The position numbers and the translations under genes are program-made. Shown one piece after another: positions 1 through 10,897 of a stretch of DNA of 64,000 nt. The DNA is from Durusdinium trenchii (Eukaryota > Sar > Dinophyceae > Suessiales > Symbiodiniaceae): positions 771,897 through 835,896 of the forward strand of contig CAXAMN010020890.1 in NCBI GenBank assembly GCA_963970005.1, read 5' to 3'. The first letter of the stretch is position 1; the number at the start of each line of letters is the position of its first letter. Below the pieces are notes generated by a model. That model was given only the letters and a program-made list of their open reading frames with translations. It was not told where the DNA came from and ran no database searches.

Positions 1-552
1 GGACAATGCAACATTCCACCTTTGGAGGAGGGAATACTCTACACCCAAGTTTCTGCAGGAAGTTGTCATTCAGTGCTTCTGCGAAGTGACGGGAGCGCTG
101 TTGCTTGCGGAAACAACTATTTTAGACAATGCGAAATTCCACCATTGGAGGAGCCAATGCGCTACACCCAAATTTCTGCAGGAGGTGCTCATGTAGTGCT
201 TCTGCGAAGTGATGGGAGCGTCGTTGCTTGCGGAGCGAACGATGAGCGACAATGCAGTATTCCCGTGTTTGCCACCGGTAGCTATGTTTCTGACTTTGGT
301 AAAGACTACGCCTTGCAAGCAGACGTTGCCTTGGAAGATGATGGAGCTGTGCTGACATGCTGGGATTTGGCTGGACATGAGGTATTGCGATTGAATGCAA
401 AAGAGTCTGACCTGGCCTGGGATACTTACAAGCGCATTGCACATGATTTGCAGGCTAGCCTTCCAAATCTTCGTTTGGTCTTGCCTGACGGACGGTTGTT
501 GGCCTTGATCTGCGGGGCAAATCCGTTGGCCACCATTGCAGATTTGGGTTGA
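1..552 (+). CDS. RCC1-repeat protein with ubiquitin-like tail, 3' end (5' part outside window)
   Basis: The frame is open from base 1 to a TGA at 550-552, so the gene begins left of the window. The translation holds two copies and one partial copy of a 41-residue unit of the type YTQ-SAG--H-VLLRSDGS--ACG-N---QC-IP-LEE. This is the RCC1 (beta-propeller) repeat, which forms protein-interaction surfaces; this short Cys-containing version is common in Symbiodiniaceae proteins. After the repeats a different segment ends in LVLPDGRLLALICGANP, which resembles the ubiquitin-like beta-grasp tail often found on these proteins. Partner and function cannot be read from the sequence. The stop directly after TIADLG may be the true end, but a GT donor one base before it (GATTTGG then GTTGAC) leaves open that the protein continues in a further exon. 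Confidence 0.85.
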   Translation, partial: GQCNIPPLEEGILYTQVSAGSCHSVLLRSDGSAVACGNNYFRQCEIPPLEEPMRYTQISAGGAHVVLLRSDGSVVACGANDERQCSIPVFATGSYVSDFGKDYALQADVALEDDGAVLTCWDLAGHEVLRLNAKESDLAWDTYKRIAHDLQASLPNLRLVLPDGRLLALICGANPLATIADLG

Positions 553-1303
553 CTCCAGCGGAAGCTCAGTGATCCGAAAAAAGGTGTCGAGCTGCTTGTG
601 TTGGAGCTGCTTGTTGGAGCTGGGGCACACCAAGATGCAACTCCAAGCCCATTCCAAGGGCAATGACAGAGCCTCCATGCACTCAGTTGACCCCCAAAGA
701 CTGCAATGGACCCCTCCGGAACCAAGACGCATGGGGAAACCGAAGGGAACCTGGCAGTGGCTGTGTCTAGGTTTTCACCAGCCAGATCGTACACCAGAAT
801 TTGGGCTGGAAATCTGAAGCTTGCCCGATCGTCGTGTGTTCCGTGTACTTGCAGGAGGTGTGCAAGTCAATGGCTCGTCGAAATGCGGCACCAGATCTCT
901 CCTCCCCACGCCAAACACCTTGTTCATCCTGCATGTTTCTGTATTTCTTCCTGCCGCTCAGCGGATCCCCAGATTTGACCACACACGAAGCCTCCGAAGC
1001 CTGTGGCCTGGAGCTCACTCCTGAGAGGTGCTATGCCCACGTTGCAGCACGTTGTGGGGAAGCCTGAGCAGCATTTGGGTTCTGCAACGATGTGTTTGTT
1101 GCAGCACGACGACACCCTCCTGCCCTCCGGAGTTGTCGATATTTTGTTGAAGTCAATACTGTGAGACGACCATATCATCCATACGTGGGTGCGACACGGA
1201 TCTGCAAGACGTGGGTGCTTGGGTCGAAGTCTCGTTCTCGTACCAAAGCACGCTGCCAGATCGGTGGGCCATGGACCATGGATAAACATTCACTCTCCCT
1301 GCA

Positions 1304-1384
1304 ACTAACATGGAAGTTGACAACCCCCTCTTGGTAGAGGAAGGTAGTCTTCCAAGGGGCAATGACCTCCACTTCCATGTTAGT
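1304..1384 (-). repeat. Foldback element, copy 1
   Basis: An 81-bp segment begins ACTAACATGGAAGT and ends ACTTCCATGTTAGT, so its ends are inverted copies. On the - strand it aligns over its whole length with the element at 51139-51227 at about 80 percent identity, including the inner CCTTGGAAGA block. No open frame or transposase is present. This is the form of a small non-autonomous foldback (MITE-like) element. Confidence 0.8.
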
Positions 1385-1940
1385 TCCCTCGATCATTCAC
1401 CCACAAGGTGGGCGTCACCGCAGGGTGTCCCATAAGGAATCAACTTTGCAAAACACGGGTGAAAGGCCTGGAGGTGTTCAATGCCAGGTACCCATGTAGG
1501 AGATGATTTGTGGAGTTAGACATCCTCACGTGTTGGTAGTTTCCTTTTTCCCTATAGATCGACGCCAGAAGACGTGTCCCAGCCCCATCTAAAGATATCC
1601 AAAGGCATTGCAAGTGCCCCCTCGGGTCCTTAGTTCTGACAGGTCCTTCAGTCAGATCCAAAAAGATGATCATAGATTGGACTAATGATGACATGCCCCC
1701 TTCTTTCCGTTGCCTCTCACAAATGGTCGTCTTGAATGTATACTTATGCCGTCGCACAACCTGGATATGTCCTGTCTCGTCCCGCACTCCACAAGACTCA
1801 AGCCTATGACTAATGCGGTTTAGGTTGTTCTCCTGTGATCCCAAGCAAATCACCACGCCGCCGCTGGGAGGCCAACTCCTTGAGGTTGGGCAAAGAGACG
1901 GTGAAGAGCTGATTCTTTGTTGCGATATAGTAGCGAACAT

Positions 1941-2116
1941 TGCTGCTAGTCCTAGTAGTACGGCCAGGAGCCCCGTTCGTAGCGTCCTTGCTCCTAGTAG
2001 CGATGCCAGGAGCCCCTAGTAGCTTCTTGTTCCTAGTAGTAAGGCCAGAAGCCCCCAGTAGCGTCCTTGCTCCTAGTAGCGATGCCCTTTGCTCCTAGTA
2101 GCATCCTTGCTCCTAT
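1941..2116 (+). repeat. TAGTAGC minisatellite, locus 1
   Basis: Degenerate tandem units are built around CTCCTAGTAGCGATGCC, CTTGTTCCTAGTAGTAAGGCC and CGTCCTTGCTCCTAGTAGC. The same family recurs at 20118-20212. Unit boundaries are irregular and the copies differ by small substitutions. Confidence 0.85.
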
Positions 2117-3288
2117 ATGGATTGAACATGATTGAACTGGACAACTTGTCTCACATGAAAAGGAGACACATACATATTCAAGACAAAACGCATGGCTTTC
2201 ACGACCATTTTGGTTTGATTGCTGTACAAGTTGTGTTTGTTCCTTGATCTTGGGGTCGTTTGTCTTGATATACCATGATGTGATTTGAAAGCGTAGGGCT
2301 CAGAGGGAGTGATTTCCCCGAGCCAAGGCACCTTGTAACATCGAAACTCAGCGTGGATGGGTCCCAAATCCTGCCAGTAGGTCGTGGCATATGACACAGA
2401 CTCATCACAATTCGCCCATCATCTCCAGTCTCTTTGGGGATTGGCCAATCAAGAACTGTCCCTTGAGGAGGGGAATGTAATTTATTGAGTTCTCCGATCC
2501 AATGGAAAGTATCAAATCGGGTTCTCCTCCCGGTCCAGGCCTGGGCAGCTTCCGGAGAGTGCGGTGGAATTGGTGGGACGCTGAGGGGGTAGCGCAGGCG
2601 ACATGGTTTGAATCTAGGGTGAACACGCGCCATGCAGGAAACACATACAGGAAAGAGTCATTTTCCCCATATTTAAACACCTGGACCCTCCTCAGTACCG
2701 TAGAAAATGGGACACGACCCTATAATCCGAGGTACGAAAGGTCTATTCAAATTACTCTGAAATGATTTTCTGTTAAATTCTGTAGATCTTGGCAGTCGAA
2801 AAATCCCTATGGCCGCCCGGAGAGGTCGACATAAAGTCCAAGATGCGGGACATCTAGAAAGTTGACGATAGGTTGGCATGCAACATATTGCAACATCATG
2901 ACCGTAAAATTCAAAGCGAAACATCATTGAGTGCAAACATCATTGATGTCCCATCCACGTCCGCAGCTGGATGGGCAGTTCTTTATAGTTCTTTTTTTTC
3001 AAACGGGTGGAGGGGCGATGATGAAGGTGTTTTGGACTTGGTGGACGATGCCACTTGGTGGACGGGGTTCCGGTTGAGGGTGTTGAGGACTTAAGATGAT
3101 ATGGTAGAGCAGGTTACGGGAAGTGTAGACTGGAGGGTGATTGGTTGGTTGGCCGCAGGCAAACTGGAACGATACACCCGCCCATCAATGTTCATGTTTG
3201 AACCTGATAGATGGCTCCTGGATCTTTCGGGGGACCGGCAGCGGGTACGACTGGATGACCACGCAACGACGCACGCACGAAGACCGAG

Positions 3289-5931
3289 GCCAAGAAGAAG
3301 GGCATGTTCTCCTTCAGCGGCTGGGGACCCCGATTCTCGGGGACGCAAACCACCGGAGGAGTGGAGGTCTTTGAAAGGTGGCCCCCTACGGCAAGCCGGT
3401 GTGGACTCTTGTTTCATAAAACCCTGTCATTTTGGATTGGCCTCTTCATAAATTGTTCTAGTACTCCTATTTGTTTTTTGATCGAGAGTCTACACAACTG
3501 AAGCAAGTCAGACGCAGCAGTCGCCCTTCGTGTTCGAATCGGTTTAATGACGAGGGATGAGATGAAAGCATGCATGATTTCCGGAAGTTCTTCCTGTCAG
3601 TGAAGGGCAGTTCTTCCACTTGGGTTATTGCGTGAATCGATGAATCGTGGCATCCTCTCAATTAGTTATATACTTTGAGCGTACTTTCTTTTGGAGATGA
3701 TGAGAAACTGAAATAGAAAGTACTTGCAGATGTGTTATGCTTAGCGCTCATGATATTTCTTCATGTGTGGAACTATATCGTACAACAATCAAGTCATGGA
3801 TTCTGGCCTGGAGCGCAAGCTGGGTGTCAGACAGGTCGTCCAGCAAGTCGTCGGGGAAACGTGCTTGCTGGAGCTACACAGTCTAGGAACCCGGGAAACC
3901 GTCCATGTCATAGAGGAAGTATTGAGATGGTGATGTTGAGATGCATGTCCAGGCTGTAAGGTCATCCAGTTGATAGAAAATATATGGAGAGAAGGTCCAT
4001 GCAGATGAGCTCTGATAGAGCGACACTCCCTTTATTTCGTTCTGGACCGCAAGCAGTATCCACTTCAGTGAGTCCCATCTACAGCACCAGATGTAGAATC
4101 CTGATTGTGGAGTACAAGATCCATTCGGCGCTCCATCGAAAGCCACATTCTCGTGGACCCTGCAGAGGGGTCAAAGAGGGCGATCCTGAGAGCTGCTCTG
4201 TTGGGCTATCGCCTGAAGATGAGATGCTTGGGGATTGACCAACCGTTGGGCCCTTGGACCCAGTGGAGGTAAAGCAATTCTGACTATGAGAGCTTGTGAA
4301 ACAAGTGGAGAATGCATCGCTGACCAGACTGCTCTCGATGTCTTCCTTTGCATTGCTGTCTCACGATGGGTTCCCGTGCCTTCAAGACCCGGAAATGGGT
4401 GGAATGTCTGAGGTAGCGATGACCCGAACATCAATCTGGAGAGCATTCGCGGCATCTCCAACTTGGACGCCAGGAGAGCGTGGTCAGCAGCCGACGATAG
4501 CAGAATCCCTGAGTCAACAGGGCAAACATTTGTGTTCTTCGAGGTTGTTTTGCTTTTTTTCTTTAGCAAAGTGGTACATGAATTGAGGCGTCATTCGTGA
4601 AACCGAATCCCTGGAGAACTGGGCTTGGTCACACAAAGATCAACATCCTTGTGAATCTCTTGGCGCGATGGTATCTAAAATCTATATAGTGATTCTCTGG
4701 GAATGAATGAATGAATGAACCAAGGAGTGATATGGAATGAGAGACTCATTCCAATCCCCTTCCTCCCCACCTTAGATTCCTGAAGACTAATTCTTTCATT
4801 CCCTCACTTTGGCAGTCACTTTGGCACCGGTCAGTCTTTGATTCCCTTTTGTGAATCCCTTCATGTCCCCACTCCGAAAAGGAAACATCAAAGACACCGC
4901 GTCCGTCGTCCGTACACCCTGACAGGAGGGTCCTGGTAGAATCATATAAGATCATCTAAGTGGAACCCAGCATCCTGTTTCTTCTGCGTGGCACTCGATT
5001 AGCCTAGGTTTTTTGGCGGGCGACACGAGATCGCTAAAACATGAGACCCATCGTCGATGTATTTTGGTTGCAAGACTGTCAACATCGGCCGCTTCCTCAC
5101 CACCCACGCGCCAGGAGTATCTTGGAGCGTCCAGGCTTGCCTGTGGTGCCTCCGCCCTCGAGCCGCGGCCGCAACACGAGTACAGCAGGCCGGAGTGAGT
5201 CCAGCGATGTGGGGTCATCCTGCAGCGATGGTTCGATGGATTCCTGCGCTCTTTTCGGGAATAGTTGGAACAAGTTGGAGAAATTGCCAAAAGAATGCAG
5301 GAGAGCACTGGGAAAAACATGGAACATCCTAGGGATGTGAATTAAACACTACCAGAAACGGCCCATAATTTTCCTAATATTGTCCATAATTGATCGTGTT
5401 CACATTGTGTTCACCATATCATGTCCCACGGATGAAAGATTAGATTTAAAAAGACCCAAGCGAGTCTGAAGGAACATCCCATGACACCAGTTCGACTGCT
5501 TGCCTTTCGGAACATCGCATATAAGCTTTTTCAAGAGAGAACTTGATAAATCCATTCTGATCCAATCTACAGTAGAACTCAGCTTCACTTCACACTCGAA
5601 AATCTGTAAAAAAAAAACAAAAAAACTTCCAACATCGTATCATCCCAGCTGGCGTATTGCCCAAACACTCAAGTTCCATCCTCCCCGAGCTTCCACACTC
5701 CATCCGCTCAGAACCGGTCTCGCGTCCTCCGCCCCAGGTGGGTCTCGCACCGGTGATTCCAAGCGTTCGGAGTCGAACTCCCCAAGCCGCAGCCGGAGCC
5801 GGAGCAAGGTCGGGCGCAGGGAATTGGCCAAGTGTTGGAAGCGGGTTGAGAGACTTGGGAAGACTTGGAGGGAAGCTGAAGCGGCAAGGCTGGAGCCGCT
5901 ACCTGCTATTGCAAACCCGATGCCGCGTTGA
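3289..5931 (+). CDS. Serine/arginine-rich protein, last three exons
   Basis: Three exons fit end to end. Exon 3289-3377 (AKKKGMFSFSGWGPRFSG...) ends AAAG|GTGG in phase 2. Exon 5115-5194 starts after CCAG|G (SILERPGLPVVPPPSSRG...) and ends CGGA|GTGAGT in phase 1. Exon 5738-5931 starts after CCCCAG|G and runs to a TGA. All three acceptors are AG|G and both junctions keep frame. The last exon has an RS-dipeptide run (NSPSRSRSRSKVGRR) followed by a basic, Trp-containing helical stretch (KCWKRVERLGKTWREAEAAR). RS runs are typical of RNA-processing factors and other phosphorylated nuclear proteins, but no RNA-recognition motif is visible in the part recovered, so function is open. Upstream exons are missing. 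The gene runs toward the AT-rich zone and converges with the nucleoredoxin gene on the other strand. Confidence 0.65.
4701..4719. repeat. (GAAT)n microsatellite
   Basis: Nearly five perfect GAAT units, inside the intron between the first two recovered exons of the SR-rich gene. Confidence 0.9.
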
Positions 5932-6539
5932 CCTTCATGTTCTTTCATCTCACCAACAAACAGGCAAAGAACACGAGAATCGTAGAACAAGCTGCGGGGT
6001 CAACAGGGTCCGCTGGCACTTTTGGAGCATCCAGGGTCCGTTCATTCACCGCCTTCGGTCGCCGCCATGCCCAGAATCCGATGCTGTGAAAGAGCGAGTC
6101 TCGTGCAAGGCTGCCACTGCGAGGGCTGAGTAGAAGCTGAGAATTGTAAGAAGAGGTCAAAGGCCCAGGTCTGGCGCAGTAGGGATTTGCCTGTAGAGCA
6201 TTGCAGAGCTGCCGAAGGGGCACGGTATTTGGGTGTCCACATTGTCACAGGCTTTGGTGTGAAGATAGCAGCGCACACCCTGTGAGAAGCCACCATGTTT
6301 GGGTTGCGACAACCTTCACCCACTAGCAGAATTGTAAGGTGGTGTGTAATTAAGCCTAGTCTTTCACGGCCTAAACCAATGCAATACCTGACCTTTCAAC
6401 CTCGAAGAAGCTGAATTCATTCAGCAGTCGGTCGGGCGCGACATCCGGGAGGTGCCCGGCCTAGCGCGCAAGCTGTTCCGGTGGTCTAAGATAGGTTCTG
6501 ATTGTCCAAAGGTCAAACAATCCCTATTGCAATTTGTTA
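5932..6539. other. Convergent intergenic DNA, left part
   Basis: This lies downstream of the SR-rich gene stop. It has ordinary base composition and no supported exon on either strand. It should contain the 3' UTR of the + strand gene; no polyadenylation signal could be assigned with confidence. Confidence 0.5.
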
Positions 6540-9500
6540 TCTTCAAATCAAAGAGGCCGCTGAAGGCGGTTCTCGACCAAATCTGAAATCAGATTTAATA
6601 TTCCTATCAAACAAACAATGTGTAAAACAAAATTACAATAGAAATTATATGGAATTATATCTAAATAACATTAAACAACAATATCAAACAATTGTCTATA
6701 TAAATTTACAAAAACAATATGGGTATCTATCTATATATATACTAAATATTAAATATATTATATATACATAATAAAGATTTATAGGATCGGGAATCGTATA
6801 TGGTTTTATATTGATAATTAAATTATGAAAAATATTAAAATAGATATATAATAATATTAAATGAAATTATATGTTTTATTTATTTATTTGTTGTTTTTAA
6901 TTTGATTTAATCATATATATATTATATATTTTTTTAATATTTATATTGTTTTAAATTAATTATGTTTTAAAAAAATAGTGTATTTTTGGAGATTTAAACA
7001 AAAATGGAGATATTAATTAATTATATAATTGGATTTTATAATTTGGATTTATATATTTTTGAAAAAAATAATATAAAAGGAATTAATATATATTTATTTT
7101 ATATGAAAGAATATATATATTAATTAATATTTAGATGTATTAATTAAATATATTTATATATAATTTATGATTATTATATGGATTTTGATTTTGAAATTTA
7201 AATTGAACAAAATATATTTTATTTATATTTATTGTTTCTTAAAATTCGAAATTGATTCCATTATAAATGAAGAAATTAACAAATCGGATATTTTTTTTTT
7301 CTTGGTCGTTAATAAGGAATATGGATTTGATTTCTATTTATCGTATTAATGAATTTCATTTAACAACAGAATAAATTCTCTGTGACTGGCTACGACAGTA
7401 GCCGCCCGATTTTATTGCAGATTTCATCGATTATTTTCTGCAATTTCTTTGTTATTTGCAGCAATTTTTTGTGGCGGATGGCGAATAGGACACAGGTTAG
7501 AATCATAGATCGCAGAGTGTTGCGCTAAAATTGCCAGACCATACGGACAGCCACCCACTGCAATTGATCGTTTAGATTGATCAATGGATCCACGTCCGAG
7601 TGATTGTAGCCTGCCGGATTACTACTTCAGGAATTGCAATCGAATTGTTGCGTGACATTCACGTTTCAACCAAGTTGTCGCTTCCTGAGAGCTGAGCGAT
7701 GGAGTCAAAGGATCCGGATTAATCGGAATCTGAGCAATGCAAAAATGGGAGCCAAAGGCTCTGAAATTCTGTAAATTACATTTAATATATTCAATGAGTT
7801 GGAATGATATTGATATATTATTTATATCGATTTAATATGTTGGGATATATATATATATATATCTACGAATTACTTATATTTATTTGTAATGCATAAATTT
7901 ACATGAAAATTCTAAAATTGAACCTCCATTAAATAGCAAGCCTTCGTCTTAGCAGAGGATTTCTTCTGATCCCCAAATAGATCCGGTGTGAGTTGGCGAC
8001 CCACCCGCTTGCCCGGTGCCTATGGCAGAACCAATATCAAAATCGTAAATTATTTCAATATTTAATCAATGGGTACTTATTCTATTTTATTCCAAGCCTA
8101 AATAAGCAACTCGAAACCTTATGAAATGTAGTAAAATTTCATCGCAGCATAGGACTTCGTTTGAGTCCGAGACAAGTCTAGTATCAGTTGGCGACCCGCT
8201 AAGTTGCCTGCAGCCAGCCAAGGGCAAGTATGGCAACAGGGATAACAAGACATCCAGACATCATTCCAAACCAACACAAATCCATTCAGAATCCAATCCA
8301 AATCCATTTAGAATTACGCTAAACTCGGTCCCTTGTTCGAGAAATCTAAGGCATTATTCCGAAATCATATTCCTGAATATAATGTATAAATATATTATAT
8401 AAATTATTACATTTTAGCATATATTTGAAAGCTATTGGATCGTATGTTTCCAGCTAGACCCTCCTGCGAAGGCAACGTAACAATCTTCCTAGGCTTTAGC
8501 TTCGCCTTCCAGGGTGGCCGCAAAACTCGTGGACAAATCCACGGCAAAAATCACGAAGGCAAACAACAAACAATGCAAACGATCGGTAGAAACAACTCCG
8601 ATATTCCACACCATAAGAACCGAAAATATTTGCATTACTTTGGGAATTTTAGAAAACAAAATTGATATCGCGAATATATACCGTGCCTAGCATTATTTCG
8701 GCTATGTATAATTTCAAGATTGTGACCCCCGGAAGCAGTTGCACCTCTGCTGGGCCACACATAAGTGGCAAAATGCAAAATGGCTATAATAGCAGGATTG
8801 CTTAGTAAAGAATTAAATATCGAGCTAATTAAGACACCATCAATTTTGAGAAAATTCAATTCGTGCTTGCAAAGAATTTTCTTTCTTTTCATAATGCTTC
8901 TATGCAAGAAGCTGTCTCCAATTTGCCCACAATATTATGCGATGTCCATGATGCTTGCAAAAAGTATCGTGTATAATCTATTAATGTTAGTTTGCACGAA
9001 GTTGTTTCGAAATTGCCAATAATGCCAAGGCCTTTTTTTTTGAAGCTACAAAAAGCAACTCGAGCAGAAGGCCACCATTATCAAAGATAAATTAAATTCA
9101 TAAATTAGGCCTAACTTAAAGACTCAATGGCGTCTAACAAGAAAGAGATCCTTAAAATATAGGATTTCCTATAAATTTATCATTTTAATCCACAATTTAA
9201 TATAAAAATATACAACCAATAACTTTTAATTTGCTTTGCTTCCAAAAAGATCTTAAAGAAATCTCCCTATTTTTATTTATACCTAATCAAAATTCAATTT
9301 AAACCTATTTTCCACGGTGAAATCGGTTTCCACCATCTCTCTAGAAATTGGAAAAATTATCGGATAATACGAAATATAAAAAAACGAAACATCACGAAAA
9401 CAGTACCCATTTTATATGTCGGTCGGCAAACATAAAATATAAATATAAAATATCTTCGATAAATCGGTTGCAAAAAAGGCCTTTTCGTAAACCTCATCGC

Positions 9501-9640
9501 GGATCTTTTACGGATGGTTTGGACATCATCTAAAGCGGCATTTTGTATAATTTGAACCCCTTACACGGACCTTTAGATATTTATTTTTATTTATCTATAA
9601 TTTGGATTTGTTTTGCTTACAGCAGAATTTGTATTCTTGA
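6540..9640. other. AT-rich island between convergent genes
   Basis: Base composition drops sharply. Counting the six rows 6841-7200 by hand gives about 34 G/C in 360 bases, near 90 percent A+T. Blocks 7780-8120 and 8650-9640 are also AT-rich, separated by short stretches of normal composition (about 7400-7780, 8120-8380 and 8440-8650). No open frame exceeds about 93 codons and none has coding character. There is an (AT)n run near 7847-7862. The island sits between the stop of the + strand SR-rich gene (5931) and the stop of the - strand nucleoredoxin gene (10898). It could be a strand-switch or domain-boundary element, or an insertion of foreign AT-rich DNA; the sequence alone does not decide. 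Confidence 0.85.
7941..8230 (+). repeat. Diverged direct repeat inside the AT island
   Basis: Two segments, about 7941-8020 and 8137-8225, share a similar order of words. Both end in a near-identical block GTTGGCGACCC followed by TTGCC and then TATGGCA. By eye the identity is about 65 percent, with the best block at 7993-8003 and 8189-8199. They are the GC-richer parts of the island and may be copies of one inserted unit. Confidence 0.5.
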
Positions 9641-10897
9641 CAAAGTCATACAGCCCCCAGACAATGATTCCATCTCGTTGAGCTTTTCCTTTTGCCATAT
9701 GTGACATCATTGATTCAGGATCTCACATAAAATCATTTATACCATTTATATAGAGGTTGACATGCCAAGTAACCTGACACCATCAAAGACTCAGAGTCCA
9801 TTGGAGCGATCTCTCTGTTCTCCTGTATCCCTTTACGGTGGCCTGAGTATCCTGCGCTGAATCAGATCTCTGGTGGCTTCAGAATTGCGAAGCGACGTAG
9901 AAGGACCATCGGTGTGATTTTCACCGTTCCTTCCAACGTTGATGGACCATCCATGACCGTCCATGACCGTCCGCAGCACCGGTGTGCAACGCAAGAAAAA
10001 AAACCGTGACGCCGTGTCTGGAGCAATGTCTATGGCATGTGCCCGGTGCTGCAGGAGGTCTCCTGCACGATAGTGACGCCATCAGGGGCCATCAAGGACC
10101 GAGATTGGCATGTTCCGCCCGCCGCGGACTGACTGTGGATGCAAGGTGTCACACATCTGGCAAAAACACAAACAGGTTTGAATGGATAAAGTTTGGATGT
10201 ACAAGGAGTCCTTGTTGATGTACGTAAAAATATCATAGAATGTCCGCGCACTGCGGTGTCATTTTCTGTGTCTGTGGCGAGATTGTCAAAAGACATCTGG
10301 AATCTTCCGAACACACACCGAGCATCTACATGTTGATACTCACATGTTGACGTTCACCTGGAATCATAACTACATGATGCTATATAATCATACGGTAATT
10401 ACAGTTTTTTTGCCACCAAAATCAGAGGATAATGACGCTAATTACAGTCTACCAAGGATATCACTTGGGCAACAGTGGATGACTATTTTTAGTAAAGGAC
10501 TTTATCTAATTAAAGTAGTGATAGTTGTTTACTGATGGTTCCCAATGGTTACAGGTAATGGGACAAACCCAAGTTGTTGTAGCGGGTTGAGCACGCGAGC
10601 ACCCCTGGTTGTCGTCAATTCGACGTTGTTTGAAGCGGTTGGCTCAAACACCATCTGCAGCTGGTTGGCTGATCTCAATGATCTACACCACACGTTCAAT
10701 CAATCATGATCCAATCCTGAGCCATATCTTCCTTACTTCTTCTACAGTTCTACAGGCTTAATCCCAAATAAAATCAAATCACACTTCCTTTTAAGTTGCC
10801 CTGTCAGCCCACGGATACAGGCGCGCACGCAGTTCTCACTCAGCGGGTAAACGTCTACGTCTACGTCTGCGCTGAGCAAGTTCAGGATTCACTCCCC
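9641..10897. other. Convergent intergenic DNA, right part
   Basis: Composition returns to normal. It should include the nucleoredoxin 3' UTR. A short GC3-rich open segment lies at 10024-10132 (on +: YGMCPVLQEVSCTIVTPSGA then a stop; on -: a mirror frame of similar quality). It has no AG|G acceptor on the + strand and is left unassigned. Confidence 0.45.

Larger units (their letters stand above)
553..3288. other. No firm gene; weak exon candidates and repeats
   Basis: No phase-linked coding exon was found here. One + strand candidate starts after TTGCAG at 855 (EVCKSMARRNAAPDLSSPRQ) and could feed the gene at 3289, but it is unsupported. Two long - strand open frames exist, at 1440-1940 (166 codons) and 2199-2633 (144 codons). 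Neither shows third-position G/C bias or a motif I recognise, and they may be decayed mobile-element DNA. The stretch also holds a foldback element and a minisatellite, listed separately. Confidence 0.4.

Noticed and set aside
70..732. - strand frame of 220 codons opposite the RCC1 gene
   Set aside because: It is the shadow of the repeat-containing + strand gene and has no motif of its own.
6540..9640. AT-rich island as a piece of plastid or mitochondrial DNA
   Set aside because: No rRNA, tRNA or organelle protein frame is recognisable; dinoflagellate plastid genes sit on minicircles with conserved cores that are not seen here.
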